Below are positions 1 to 8,790 of a stretch of 64,000 nucleotides of DNA, piece after piece. The notes beneath the pieces were generated by a model. It searched no databases. It was not told the origin of the DNA and saw only the letters and a list, made by a program, of their open reading frames with translations. The stretch's first letter is position 1. Every line of letters begins with the position of its first letter. The stretch comes from Phytophthora quininea (lineage: Eukaryota > Oomycota > Peronosporomycetes > Peronosporales > Peronosporaceae), in assembly GCA_011947345.1 (NCBI GenBank), contig JAAVTG010000528.1, forward strand, positions 1 to 64,000, in the 5' to 3' direction. The translations under genes were made by a program, and so were the position numbers.

Positions 1-292
1 ACTTGCGATGAGGACCGCGACCATCGAGCGCCTTCTGAGGTGGGCGTAACATATTTTTGTTGAGCGCGGGTTTCATCAGGCGGCACGGACAGCGAGAGCT
101 TCCTGACCGCAGCGCCTGTCCCAAGACTGCAGGGAGATTTCATTTTTGTCGGGTTACCGAGGGGTCTGGCCTCGGATCGGGACACACTAGAAACGGCAAC
201 AAAGTAAGCAGAATGCCGCAATTTCCGTGCAAGTGCAGCATCCGAAGCAAAATGCACCACGCCTTGCATGGGACGACGGAATTGCCGCATCA

Positions 293-357
293 GGCTCTCC
301 TCAAGGAGAGCTCCGGTTTTGCTATTGTCAACTTCTATTGTGAAATTTGCGAGAAAA
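293..357 (+). repeat. Left terminal inverted repeat of Merlin element
   Basis: 65 bp, exact reverse complement of 1758-1822. The outermost 18 bases are themselves nearly palindromic (GGCTCTCC...GGAGAG), so each end can also fold on itself. Confidence 0.95.
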
Positions 358-384
358 CATTTTAATGAAAAATATTATGATAAA

Positions 385-1255
385 TTATGAACCGTGTTTT
401 TGAATTAGCTGCATTAACCCACTCATGATCTGAGCAGTCGACGCCTTCTTAGGGAAATACCAGCATCTCCAAATGTACTCGTCGATGTATCCGTTCAATT
501 CGGATTTTTTCATACCGCGCATGATCTTGATATGGCGCTTGATATGAATTTCCACAGGCCTTCTATAGTGTTTGTGTGCGTGCCGTCGTCTGGGTTAACG
601 TAGTTTTCGGTGTGGTTGACATATTTGTGGTTGTAACTCATGTCAGCTAGCTTGGGGTTGTTGGCTAGAGTACGCAGCCTGGTGCCCTGCTTTGTTTTCC
701 TTTCAGTCACGTACGTCGCGAACATATCGGAGTGAATTGTAGTGCTGTAGAAACAGATTTTTTTAGAAACCACTTTTCCATATTCAAAACAAATAAAAAA
801 ACTTACCCAGGCTTAATAAATTTCCGATGATTGGAAATATGCTTTCCTGCGTTCGGTCATCATCGACAAACCGCGCAAACCACTGGCCGGTTGAGCGGTC
901 TACACCTCCAAACAACCAGTAGTCAGGGTACTGCCGGCCACGCTTATACTTGCTCTTCTTCTTCATGCTAGTCTCATCTATTTCGACAATATGGCCTACA
1001 CCTCCAATCTATAAAAAAAAGATTAGTAGCATACAAACTTACAGTAAAATAAAACACAATTACCTGAAACTGTCTTTCGAAGTTGCTTTGAGCACAGGCA
1101 GCGCACGAAAGCGCTCCACTCATGCGCCGTTGTCTCGACACGTCGGCGATTTCGGCAATCTGAGCTAGCTTTAATCGCATGCACCAGGCGCACAGCAAGC
1201 GTGCAACCTGCCCGAGCGACAGCTTCGTGCCCGAGAGCCAAGTGTTTGTTAGCAT
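385..1255 (-). CDS. Merlin transposase (DDE, ISXO2-like), frame disrupted
   Basis: This is the transposase of the surrounding Merlin element. Segments: 1255-1064 (helix-turn-helix-like region), intron 1063-1009 (GT...AG, 55 nt), then 1008 to about 807 with the first catalytic Asp in V-E-I-D-E-T and the W-L-F-G-G-V-D core. A short candidate intron (806-773, only 34 nt) or an indel leads to the second Asp in H-S-D-M-F and the Glu in T-N-T-I-E-G-L-W. At about 541-547 a duplicated AT shifts the frame. The natural C-terminus (I-D-E-Y-I-W-R-C-W-Y-F) continues in another frame to the TAA at 385-387. Upstream, 1440-1264 encodes a zinc-ribbon-like C-P-G-C...W-R-C segment in a different frame, so the true start lies above 1255. 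Either a freshly damaged copy or a sequence error. Confidence 0.8.
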
Positions 1256-1757
1256 ACTAATACAGACTTCTTTACCGTTTTCATGCTTTTACTCTTGCTA
1301 CATCTCCACGTCGGCTTCCTAGCCGACGCTTTGACGCGCATGAGCTGCCTGCATCCTGGGCAGAACATCTTCCGCTCCAGGACGCCTGCTTGCCACCTCC
1401 TCACAGCCCCCACCTCATCCGCTGTCAATGCAATGACGGCGTTGAGATCGTACTGTTCGGTAGGGAGGGGGCGTAGTGGTGGCTCGGGTGGCTGGACATG
1501 GGGGCTGGAGGGGAGGTGGGCTGAGGCTTGGGGGACTGGTCACTGGAAATCGTAAAATGACTTGAGGAGGACGAGTGGGTGGTTGCTAGCCACTGGTTGG
1601 TGTGAGAGCAATAAAACCGGAACTATACTTTTAAAGCATACAAACAGCAAGTGTAAGAACAATTGCTTTTAGTTCCTGAGGCTAAAAACCGGAGCAATAC
1701 TTGTGAATTTACCAAACAAACTAATGTACGTCATATGCTGGGAGAGTACAAAACACC

Positions 1758-1822
1758 TTTTCTCGCAAATTTCACAATAGAAGTTGACAATAGCAAAACC
1801 GGAGCTCTCCTTGAGGAGAGCC
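1758..1822 (-). repeat. Right terminal inverted repeat of Merlin element
   Basis: 65 bp, exact reverse complement of 293-357. The target duplication CCGCATCA follows at 1823-1830. Confidence 0.95.
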
Positions 1823-1830
1823 CCGCATCA

Positions 1831-2150
1831 GATTCAAATCCAGGGCATGGTGCTCTCCAAAACCGCTCCAACCACATATTTTGACTCATTCGTGTCTTGG
1901 GCACGTTTGGTTCTCTATCCAGTATATTCTTCAAAGGACATTCATCGGGATGCAAGTTTTGTGTTGAGGACGAGCCGCAAACTTGATAGAAGTGCTCAGA
2001 GCAAACAAACTCGTGGACTGGTCTTCGTTTTACGGATGAAAGGCAGCGGGACCCGATCCGAGACCAGACCCTCGGTGGCCCGATAAAAAGCCTACCTTCA
2101 CCGACCGACCACATCAGGTGCAAACGCTCGAACGCCTCAACACGCTGCAC
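1831..2150 (-). pseudogene. Possible Fanzor-like C-terminal relic
   Basis: The minus-strand reading frame 2150-1831 has E-R-L-H-L-M-W-S and later K-R-R-P-V-H-E-F. These align in order and spacing with E-R-L-H-I-V-W-S and K-R-K-T-V-A-E-F of the Fanzor-like sequence at 12.2-14.1 kb, and an N-M-W-L-E-R-F tail recalls its N-M-W-Q-L-G-L. The Merlin element inserted at its downstream edge (1823). No zinc finger or catalytic residue can be placed with certainty. It could be a chance resemblance; I read it as a decayed fragment at low confidence. Confidence 0.3.
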
Positions 2151-2586
2151 ACGTCAAGCAAAAAGACTCGAAGCATGCGCGTTACAGAGCTGACACTCAA
2201 CTCACTACCTTGTCACGCTTGAGTCTGTTGCCTCACTCGCAGCGTCAAGTCCCTTTGCGCCCGTCTCGGTCGTCATCAGAGTAGGTATCGACGAGTTTCT
2301 GAACCTTTCGCTCAGCGTCGCTTTTGCTCGGCCGTTTAACGTCGGCATCCCGAGGAAACCTTCTAACGGACTTGTGCATCTGCTGCGGTAGCAAACAGCT
2401 CGCCAAGCAGCTCGCTCTCGCAGCAGGTATTGTTGAAATCCACTTGGGCCCGTCCTGCGAGGCTGCGGCCGTCGCGGGGCCGGGTCCCGATGCTTTACGG
2501 AACGCAGCATTTCAGCGCTGGAAAAACTAGAAGGAAGCGTTGAACGTCCGGCCCTCTGAATGGGGTCGACAGACCAGCGAGGTGCG
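2151..2586. other. Intergenic, no gene seen
   Basis: Mixed GC sequence between the Merlin/Fanzor-relic area and the bZIP gene. Short open frames on both strands have no recognisable domain. Confidence 0.5.
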
Positions 2587-2603
2587 CCTCATTCTCCAAA
2601 ATC
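2587..2603 (+). promoter_or_regulatory. Oomycete initiator-like element of bZIP gene
   Basis: CCTCATTCTCCAAAATC fits the oomycete Inr/FPR consensus GCTCATTYYNCAWTTT closely and lies about 50 nt before the ATG at 2638. It decides the start: the in-frame ATG at 2560 would lie upstream of transcription initiation. Confidence 0.6.
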
Positions 2604-2637
2604 TCGTCTCCTCGAAACGCATCGAACAGCTCCAGAT

Positions 2638-3501
2638 ATGGCAGCGCTCGTCACGCCCAACTGCGGCTTTCAGGAGCTGGAAAGCGCACTCGATCGAGCC
2701 AACGCTCAGGTTCTGGCGACCACCAACCTGACCGAGAAGCGCGAGATCCGAGCAGCCAAGAAGCGACTGCAAGACCGGATCTACCAACGCAAGCACCGAG
2801 CCAAGCAGGAAGAGAAGCTGCGGGACCTGCAGACCCAAGTCAGCAAACTGCACGGCAACATCGCCCGACTGTACTGCGAACTCCACCAGCGCAAAGCGGA
2901 GGCCAAGAACGCCGAGGTGCTGCACCGCCAACAGCAGCAGCACTCTGTCGGGTCGCTGCACGACCGCACCGTGGCCCTCGTCGCGCAGTACTTCCAAGTG
3001 TACCAGAACGGCTACTCGCTGGCCATGGCTCCGCAACAAGAGACTTTCCTGCGCTCCGTCCTGTCCGTCAACGTGGAAGGCGTCGACATCCACGGCGTCG
3101 AAGCGTTCGTCGAGCAGTGGAGACTCTATGGCCAGCACTTTGCGGAGTTCGTGCTGGAGCCGCAAGCCTGGAAGGTCGAGAGCTGCGGCGACTGCGTGGT
3201 GATGGAGGTGGAGGTCATGCTTTACATGCGCTTCAACCGCCACACCGTCGGCGCGCTGTTTCCGAGTCTTAAGGACGGTACCGTCAGCCTTGAAGAGGTG
3301 CAGCCGCTCGTGACAGGCACCACCACCGTCGCGGGTACCTTCTCGTTCGTCGTGGACCGCACGGGGCTCGTCACCAGCCTGCTGACCAGCCTGCAGATAT
3401 TGGAGACGCTGCGGCGCGTGGTCGGATCGCTTGAGACCGTCGCCAGGTTGATCGACGGCGCTCATATTGCGCTCGAGAGCGGCAACATCGCGGTCGCTTG
3501 A
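2638..3501 (+). CDS. bZIP transcription factor with Asp in the basic region
   Basis: A 287-residue nuclear-type regulator. The basic region and zipper lie at about residues 34-85: a K-K-R-L-Q-D-R-I-Y-Q-R-K-H-R-A-K stretch followed by leucines and aliphatic residues in heptad spacing. In the canonical signature N-x7-R the invariant Asn is replaced here by Asp (D-R-I-Y-Q-R-K-H-R). Oomycetes are known to have bZIPs with altered residues at this Asn. A glutamine-rich break (residues near 104-110) is followed by a 190-residue conserved-looking C-terminal domain of unknown function. The ATG at 2638 is preferred over 2560 because a good initiator sits between them. No intron. Confidence 0.85.
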   Translation: MAALVTPNCGFQELESALDRANAQVLATTNLTEKREIRAAKKRLQDRIYQRKHRAKQEEKLRDLQTQVSKLHGNIARLYCELHQRKAEAKNAEVLHRQQQQHSVGSLHDRTVALVAQYFQVYQNGYSLAMAPQQETFLRSVLSVNVEGVDIHGVEAFVEQWRLYGQHFAEFVLEPQAWKVESCGDCVVMEVEVMLYMRFNRHTVGALFPSLKDGTVSLEEVQPLVTGTTTVAGTFSFVVDRTGLVTSLLTSLQILETLRRVVGSLETVARLIDGAHIALESGNIAVA

Positions 3502-3808
3502 GACGTAGCAGTAGGTCCTTTATGTCCAATATATACGCAATCAGTTCGGTTCGAGCGCTACATTGATCATCGTGACTACACCAGAAAGAGAAGCGTTTCC
3601 TGTTAGGCAGCTCACCGACCAGAATCATCGCCACACTTGCCCTGTTCTTCGTCAAATGAGGGCAACAATATGACATGGAGCGAACGCAGCGGCGTGGTCA
3701 TAGTGTCAATTGTGCCACAGCAACGCATTGCTGACCCCAGCAAGTTCGTTCCGCCAACTCTGCCAAAAGTAGGGTTCTCTTCACGTTATCTTTTCACAGG
3801 TCGCATCG
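3502..3808. other. Intergenic between bZIP and TPR genes
   Basis: No gene seen. TTTTCACAG just before the TPR start (about 3792-3800) resembles a 3' splice site, so a 5' UTR intron is possible. Confidence 0.4.
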
Positions 3809-5001
3809 ATGGCGGATCGGATCGTGGAAGCTGGCGCGGATGGCGCCTTCGACACCAGCGAACCGTCTGCGCAAGGACCCGAAGACACGAAGCAGGCGGA
3901 GCAGCTACGACAGCGTGGCAACGAGTGCTTTAAGCGGCGGGAGTTCGAGCAAGCAAAGGACTTGTACGCACAGGCGATAAAGCTGGATCCTATCGATCAT
4001 GTGCGTACAAATGACAGAACATGTATCACCTCGATACATTAATGATTGTATTGCAGCTGTTGTATGGCAATCGATCCGCCGCATTTCATCAGCTGGGGCT
4101 GTTTCAAGAAGCACTGGCTGACGCAGAGAAGGCTATTCATCTGGCCATGACATGGCCCAAGGTGAGATCTGTGCGGGTCACGTGTTGACGAGTGTACTTA
4201 CTTTGTCAATTTCAGGGTCATCTCCGCAAGGCGGTAGCGTGTGAGTCTTTGCAGGATTGGGATAACGCTGCAATCGCCTATGAAGATGTACTGAAGCTGG
4301 AACCGAATCAATTGTCTGCAGAAGCAAAGAAGGCCGCGTCAAGGCTGCGTATGGTCAAGCCAAAAGTTACTGGTTCTGACAATAAGGCCGTGAAGAAAGG
4401 TTTCCTCTCGACAAAGCACAAGACGGCTATCTACGACGAAAAAGAGGATGTAGTGAAGGTAGTGGTGGATGCAAAAGGCGCTGCGCGACCTGAAGATCCG
4501 AAGCAGCGGTCGTGGCGACTGATGCTGAAGAAATTGTTAGACGGCTGCAATAAGCGAGGGGTGAACAGCTCGGGCGAAAACGTAGTGCTAGACGACGGAG
4601 TCTTCGCCCAGCTGCTCAAAGAAGACGAGTTCCAGCGCTTGATATACCCAGGAATCCCCAAGGAACAGCTCGGCCATGTCCCCAAGAACTTGCAAACTTT
4701 GTTAGAGGATCCCTGGTATGAGCAGGAGTTATTAGCGTTGATGCCCAAAGTGCAGGCGAAGGCTGTCAGTGTCCTCACGAATGTGAAAAAGCGCGGCGCA
4801 GCACAAGGAGACGTCATGGACGCTGCGACGGAGCGCATGCTCATGCCACAAGTCCAGCAGGAAGCCTTTGGACGAGAAGTTTTGGAGATGGTGCGCCGAG
4901 TGAATCACCAGAAACATCTGAAGCTAGCCAACGACGTGAGGCTTCTGGCCGACCCCAACTCGGAGCTTGCGGACTGGGATCAATTAGATGACGACTTTTA
5001 G
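3809..5001 (+). CDS. TPR protein, probably N-terminal part of a TPR/hydroxylase-like fusion
   Basis: Three exons: 3809-4000, 4057-4161 and 4216-5001. The introns of 56 and 54 nt have clean GT...AG ends (GTGCGT...TTGCAG and GTGAGA...TTTCAG). The 360-residue product starts with an acidic leader, then three tetratricopeptide repeats at about residues 30-135 (A-E-Q-L-R-Q-R-G-N-E-C-F, L-Y-G-N-R-S-A-A, K-A-V-A-C-E-S-L) and a charged helical segment without a known domain. It ends D-D-D-F-stop. The stop comes right after a TTTT run (4996-4999). One more T would continue the frame directly into the open frame beginning at 4992 that encodes the hydroxylase-like domain, with no promoter or spacer between. 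One gene is therefore more likely than two. Confidence 0.8.
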
Positions 5002-5045
5002 GTCAACTTCTCGATCCAAAGGGTGAAGTATCTGGCGTAGCAGTC

Positions 5046-5681
5046 ATGGACGAGTTCATGGGCGAGGAATGGACGCAGCTACTGGTAAATGACGTCTATC
5101 GCATGGCCAAGAACGGTCTGCTGATGGGGTCAACTCCTGACATCGATGCTAAGCATGTAGTAAACCGTCGGAACTCTGGAAACCAAACATTTGCACCTGA
5201 TGCGCTTCCAGGAGCAAAGTTCCGGTTTGTCGAGCATCATGACTGCACAGCGGAGTACCCAGCACTTGCCGAGCTAATCGAAAAGCTGCATGCTCTTCCC
5301 TACGAGATCAACAAGAAACGCCCAGACAAGGCCAAACTATGCGCTCAATTTGCGCACTGTACTGCCGTGCAACAACTCGAGGCTAACCACCATCAACCTC
5401 TTCGATTAGACTGCGGCTCGGGCGAGCGAGACAACGGATTCAAACTTTCCTGTGTGTATATTTTGAACGCAGTGGGGTCTCCTGATGCAGAGAGCAAGGC
5501 AACGACGCTGAATTTGCGAACAAATCTGAACGACGGAGCTTATGTGCGTAAAGTCGAGCTGGAGGCTGACCGCCTTATCGTGTTCCGGAGTAAGTCTGTT
5601 TTCAATGAGATCACGAAGGTTCCTGATGGCAAAGATCTCTTCTACGTCACGTTTTGGATCCACGGCCAGGAGCTGCAGTAG
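5046..5681 (+). CDS. Prolyl 4-hydroxylase (EGL9-like) domain lacking iron ligands
   Basis: A 211-residue frame (open from 4992) that resembles the 2-oxoglutarate/Fe(II) dioxygenase fold of EGL9/PHD-type hydroxylases. It has D-E-F-M-G-E-E-W at the start, a C-V-Y-I-L-N strand, and a closing V-T-F-W-I strand. Against the PHD pattern H-x-D...H...R, only the Asp is visible (R-L-D-C-G). The first His is Arg, the distal His in the H-E-V position is Asn (F-N-E-I), and the 2-oxoglutarate-binding Arg is missing. It may therefore be a pseudo-enzyme used for binding. It probably forms the C-terminal half of the TPR gene that ends at 5001. A separate short gene starting at the ATG at 5046 is the alternative. 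Confidence 0.65.
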   Translation: MDEFMGEEWTQLLVNDVYRMAKNGLLMGSTPDIDAKHVVNRRNSGNQTFAPDALPGAKFRFVEHHDCTAEYPALAELIEKLHALPYEINKKRPDKAKLCAQFAHCTAVQQLEANHHQPLRLDCGSGERDNGFKLSCVYILNAVGSPDAESKATTLNLRTNLNDGAYVRKVELEADRLIVFRSKSVFNEITKVPDGKDLFYVTFWIHGQELQ

Positions 5682-5817
5682 GAACGGAGCAATAACAACA
5701 GATTGGAAGCAACAAGGCGAAGTTTTTATTGCAAGGACGCACATTCCTCGAGTGTTGTCCGTCTGCCAGGCTTAATGTAGAGTCAACGCTTGCTAGCGTG
5801 AATCCGTCGAGTCACAG

Positions 5818-6030
5818 TTAGATGCACGGGCTGTTATACGTACAGCTCGACTTGCAACACTCCCTGAAATCTTCGTTGCGCTTCGAGCAGCACACGCCTG
5901 CTCGTCTGTTCGCATTTGCATTGTCATCTCGGCACGGTTGAATCCCCTGGCAGGTTGGCCCCTGCGCTTCGATAGAGGTGGCGTCGAGCACAGCGACGAA
6001 CATGACAGCAAGGTAGGCCTTGAAGTTCAT
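5818..6030 (-). CDS. Small cysteine-rich secreted protein, SCR/PcF-like
   Basis: 70 residues: a signal peptide of about 22 residues (M-N-F-K-A-Y-L-A-V-M-F-V-A-V...) followed by a 47-residue mature peptide with eight cysteines, including two adjacent C-C pairs. Secretion, size and cysteine count fit the small cysteine-rich (SCR74/PcF-like) apoplastic proteins of Phytophthora, some of which act on plants. Here the assignment rests only on architecture. ATG at 6030 with an initiator-like element about 40-57 nt upstream. No intron. Confidence 0.72.
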   Translation of the reverse strand: MNFKAYLAVMFVAVLDATSIEAQGPTCQGIQPCRDDNANANRRAGVCCSKRNEDFRECCKSSCTYNSPCI

Positions 6031-6070
6031 CTTTCAGCGAATGTTGTCGTGGCGGTTGGGCTTGGCTTGG

Positions 6071-6087
6071 CACAAGGCAGAATGAAC
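6071..6087 (-). promoter_or_regulatory. Initiator-like element of the SCR gene
   Basis: Minus strand GTTCATTCTGCCTTGTG, matching the TCATTYYNC core of the oomycete Inr, 41 to 57 nt upstream of the ATG at 6030. Confidence 0.45.
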
Positions 6088-6203
6088 GCAGCAGTGGCAG
6101 TGCCCACGTTCGTCGAGTTGAGTTGAGGGTGATAGCGGTTGGGATGGGGGTCGTAATCATATTGCATGGTAATCCACATTGATTGTCAAATGATTCCCAC
6201 TCC

Positions 6204-8677
6204 CTAGCTTTGAGTTAGCAACATGCCTGCATCCAACGACACCGGAGCCAAGTGCAGATTTTGACGAACTAGTGGATGGTGTCGGAGCATTTTCGTCATC
6301 GAGTCGACAGTCGGTCGGGACCCCGTCGTTGGCGTCGACGGGGACATGCGAAGCATCAGCGATTTCACCAAGTCGGCAGTTGACTCTGTCGTGGGAGTGC
6401 ATGTAGTGCTACTGGTAGTAGCGTTTTCCACCGACTGGAGATGTTGGCGCCTCAACATCGAGCCGTCCGATTTGCTCTTCTGCAAGGACGGCAAAATGGC
6501 TTTCGCAAGCACGCCGTCAATCTGTCGAGAGTCCCCTAAAGCACTCGCTTGGTTGGAGTTTTTCCGTCCAGCAATGGCATTTCGATGCCTAATAATTGAG
6601 TTGCCCTTTGCTAGTTTCCCAGACACCATTGCCTTTGTTGGGAGGTAGATCATGCCAACTGGAGGGCTGATTGCCGTGTTACCGGGGCCCTACTCTTGAT
6701 AGCTAGTGCTGCTGGCCCAACTAAACATGGTGCAGTCGCTGACTCAACGAGCGCCATATCAACTGTGCATGAGTGGAAATCTTGCCAACATTTTTGACAG
6801 TTGACAGTGAAGCATGCGGAACACCAGAGCTCAGCACCTCGAACAGAGCACGAGCAGCAAACGAGAACTACATCATCCTCTGGCGGGGTACTTCCGTAGT
6901 GTTGTTTGCTTGAAGTTTCTTCGCAACAAGCCCAGAGCGAGCTCCTTCCGATATCGGGTGAATTTCTGGAGTTGGATGGACTGCTTTGTGAACGATCTCA
7001 CGCCTTATTGTACGAGAATCACTTCGTTCCTCCGTGATTGGAGTCGAGGTGCTGCCATGGATCATCTGAACGCTTTGGCTGGATCGCAGGCCACCCCGGT
7101 CCATGATTTTGCCATCGCTAATAAACTTCCAGGACTTGTGCAATTGAACCTTACGCCGAATATTTTCGACGTGTGTGACGCGCGCTTCCTCCAACGGTAG
7201 CTTGTGGGCTAGCATTCGCTGGCTGACGGAAGCTTCCACTGCTCGCCGGACTCTTTCCGTCGTCATGAGGTCTCTCGCGGGCACAGCACTCACATCCACC
7301 GGCGCTGCAGATTGTGGAGCTACCCCTTTCGCCAGTTCGGGAAGATCGACTCGATTTCATCGAGTTCTCGCAAACGCAGCGGTCCGTCCAGTGCTGTTGA
7401 GTTTTCGCTGCTAGAACGAATGGATGTCGTCAATAGACTTTGTAAAATAATGTTGAGCGAAGACAGATATTCACCGAGGGATTGGTCCAGGTGGAAATGA
7501 TGGAGAGCAGGCTGAATCGCCCCCTGAATCACGAGGTCGCAGAAGGCCTCAAAGGCGACACCTTCTTCATTGGCGTACCAGAATGAAAGGTGCGTAGCAG
7601 ATGACGCCGTCATCGATATGCCAACCGCTTTGCAGATCTTCACCATGGTTAAACTACATTCATATGGAGATCTGTCGTCGACTGAAGCAGAACCTGGCAA
7701 CGAATGCTCAGAAGACGGTCTGAGGGGATGGCACGAAATAAGTGGCCACAGTGGAGCGAGCCGTTCGAAGATGGCTGCTCGATTTTCAGTTGTCGGAGGG
7801 ATTTCCATCCCAAACAGGGGAGCTGGCGTCCCTGGTCGTGTCATGTAGCTGGTGGCGGGTCGCGACTGCGAAGATTTGATTTTCTCCATTGTAACTCGCC
7901 CCAGCAGAGGCTTCGGTGCTGTACCTGTTCTTGATGACTGCTGATATCCTGGCGTCGACAATTCCAGACTCAAAGTCTCGATTGGCTTTTGCCGAACACT
8001 TGTTGGTGTCGGCAGCTCAAGGCTCAGGAGCTCGATGGGTTTCTGCATTTGTGTTGGCACAGGTTCTTTCTTTTCAGGTTCAAACGTCAGATAGCCGTCC
8101 CATGGATTCGGACGAGGAGAAGTTTTCAGTGGAGTCGATCGTCGACTCTTCCGTGACTTCGATCGCTGTCCGTCCAACGGATCAAGCGCAGTCTGGTTCG
8201 ATCGGATTTGCTCCTCTTCGTCTGGGTCTCGCAACAGTCGATCCGTGTCAAAGTCCCCCATTCATTGACTTCAGCAGAGCGTGGTCGATCGTCACGTGGA
8301 GAGTGCGCATCCAGGCTCAGTTCCGCCGTCTTCTTCACAGCAGAATTTCTTTTCTTGCGACTTCGACTCGAGATCCCTCGACTCGGAGGAAGAGCGTCCA
8401 CACCAGCAGCAGTATACGGCCGTGGGCATTCGGCGTTCTTGTCAGGACCACTGAAACCACCAACAACCGGTTCTGCCGAGCGAACTTTGCGTCCAGGCGA
8501 AGAAGTCTCGGGTGAAGCAAATGCGCGTTCGTTGTCAATGTCTGCCCACCCCGAGAGAAATTCCACGGCGTTCAGCTCTAGCTCCGCAGCTTGCGACCCA
8601 ATTGTATCCTGTAGGCCTAGATCTAGCGCAACTTGATTGCCATCGGGTATGGCAAGATCATCTTCATAAGAGTCCAT
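6204..8677 (-). CDS. Unrecognised large protein with a cysteine-rich zinc-binding segment; frame broken at four runs
   Basis: Five consecutive minus-strand frames follow each other with almost no gap from the ATG at 8677 to the TAG at 6204-6206. Each break (8255-8259, 7323-7326, 6885-6888, 6688-6690) is mended by one extra base in a G/C run, so I read one protein of about 820 residues. The first 400 residues are polar and low-complexity, with a repeated K-P-I-E-x-L-S-L-E-L motif. A more conserved-looking helical region follows (about 8000-7320). At about 6840-6750 there is a cluster V-C-C-S-C...W-C-S-A-C-F...C-Q-K-C-W...H-S-C resembling a B-box or ZZ-type zinc finger. Function unknown. Head-to-head with the plus-strand gene at 8791. 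Confidence 0.55.
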
Positions 8678-8790
8678 GCTAGAGAGCCGTCAAAGCAATG
8701 TGCGCCGTCAACTATAATCACCTCGAACTCCAACTGTTCCACTAAGAATAGGGCCTATATGCTGTTCACATATTGACAAGAAGCTCAACG
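8678..8790. promoter_or_regulatory. Short divergent promoter region
   Basis: 113 bp separate the start codons of two head-to-head genes, so both promoters must lie here. No clear initiator match was found on either strand. Confidence 0.4.

Larger units (their letters stand above)
293..1822 (-). mobile_element. Merlin-superfamily DNA transposon, complete ends
   Basis: A 1530-bp element with perfect 65-bp terminal inverted repeats (293-357 and 1758-1822, ends GGCTCTCC...). It is flanked by an exact 8-bp direct repeat CCGCATCA at 285-292 and 1823-1830. The body carries, on the minus strand, an ISXO2/IS1595-like DDE transposase. The combination of an IS1016-like transposase with 8-9 bp target duplications is typical of Merlin. 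Identical ends and an intact duplication indicate a recent insertion. The internal stretch 1560-1757 is AT-rich and holds no gene that I recognise; it repeats the AAAACCGGA subterminal motif. Confidence 0.93.

Noticed and set aside
773..806. 34-nt intron in the Merlin transposase
   Set aside because: The splice keeps the frame, but 34 nt is very short for this genome; kept only as a possibility in the feature text.
2560..2637. Upstream ATG for the bZIP gene
   Set aside because: A strong initiator-like element at 2587-2603 lies downstream of it, so transcripts should not contain it.
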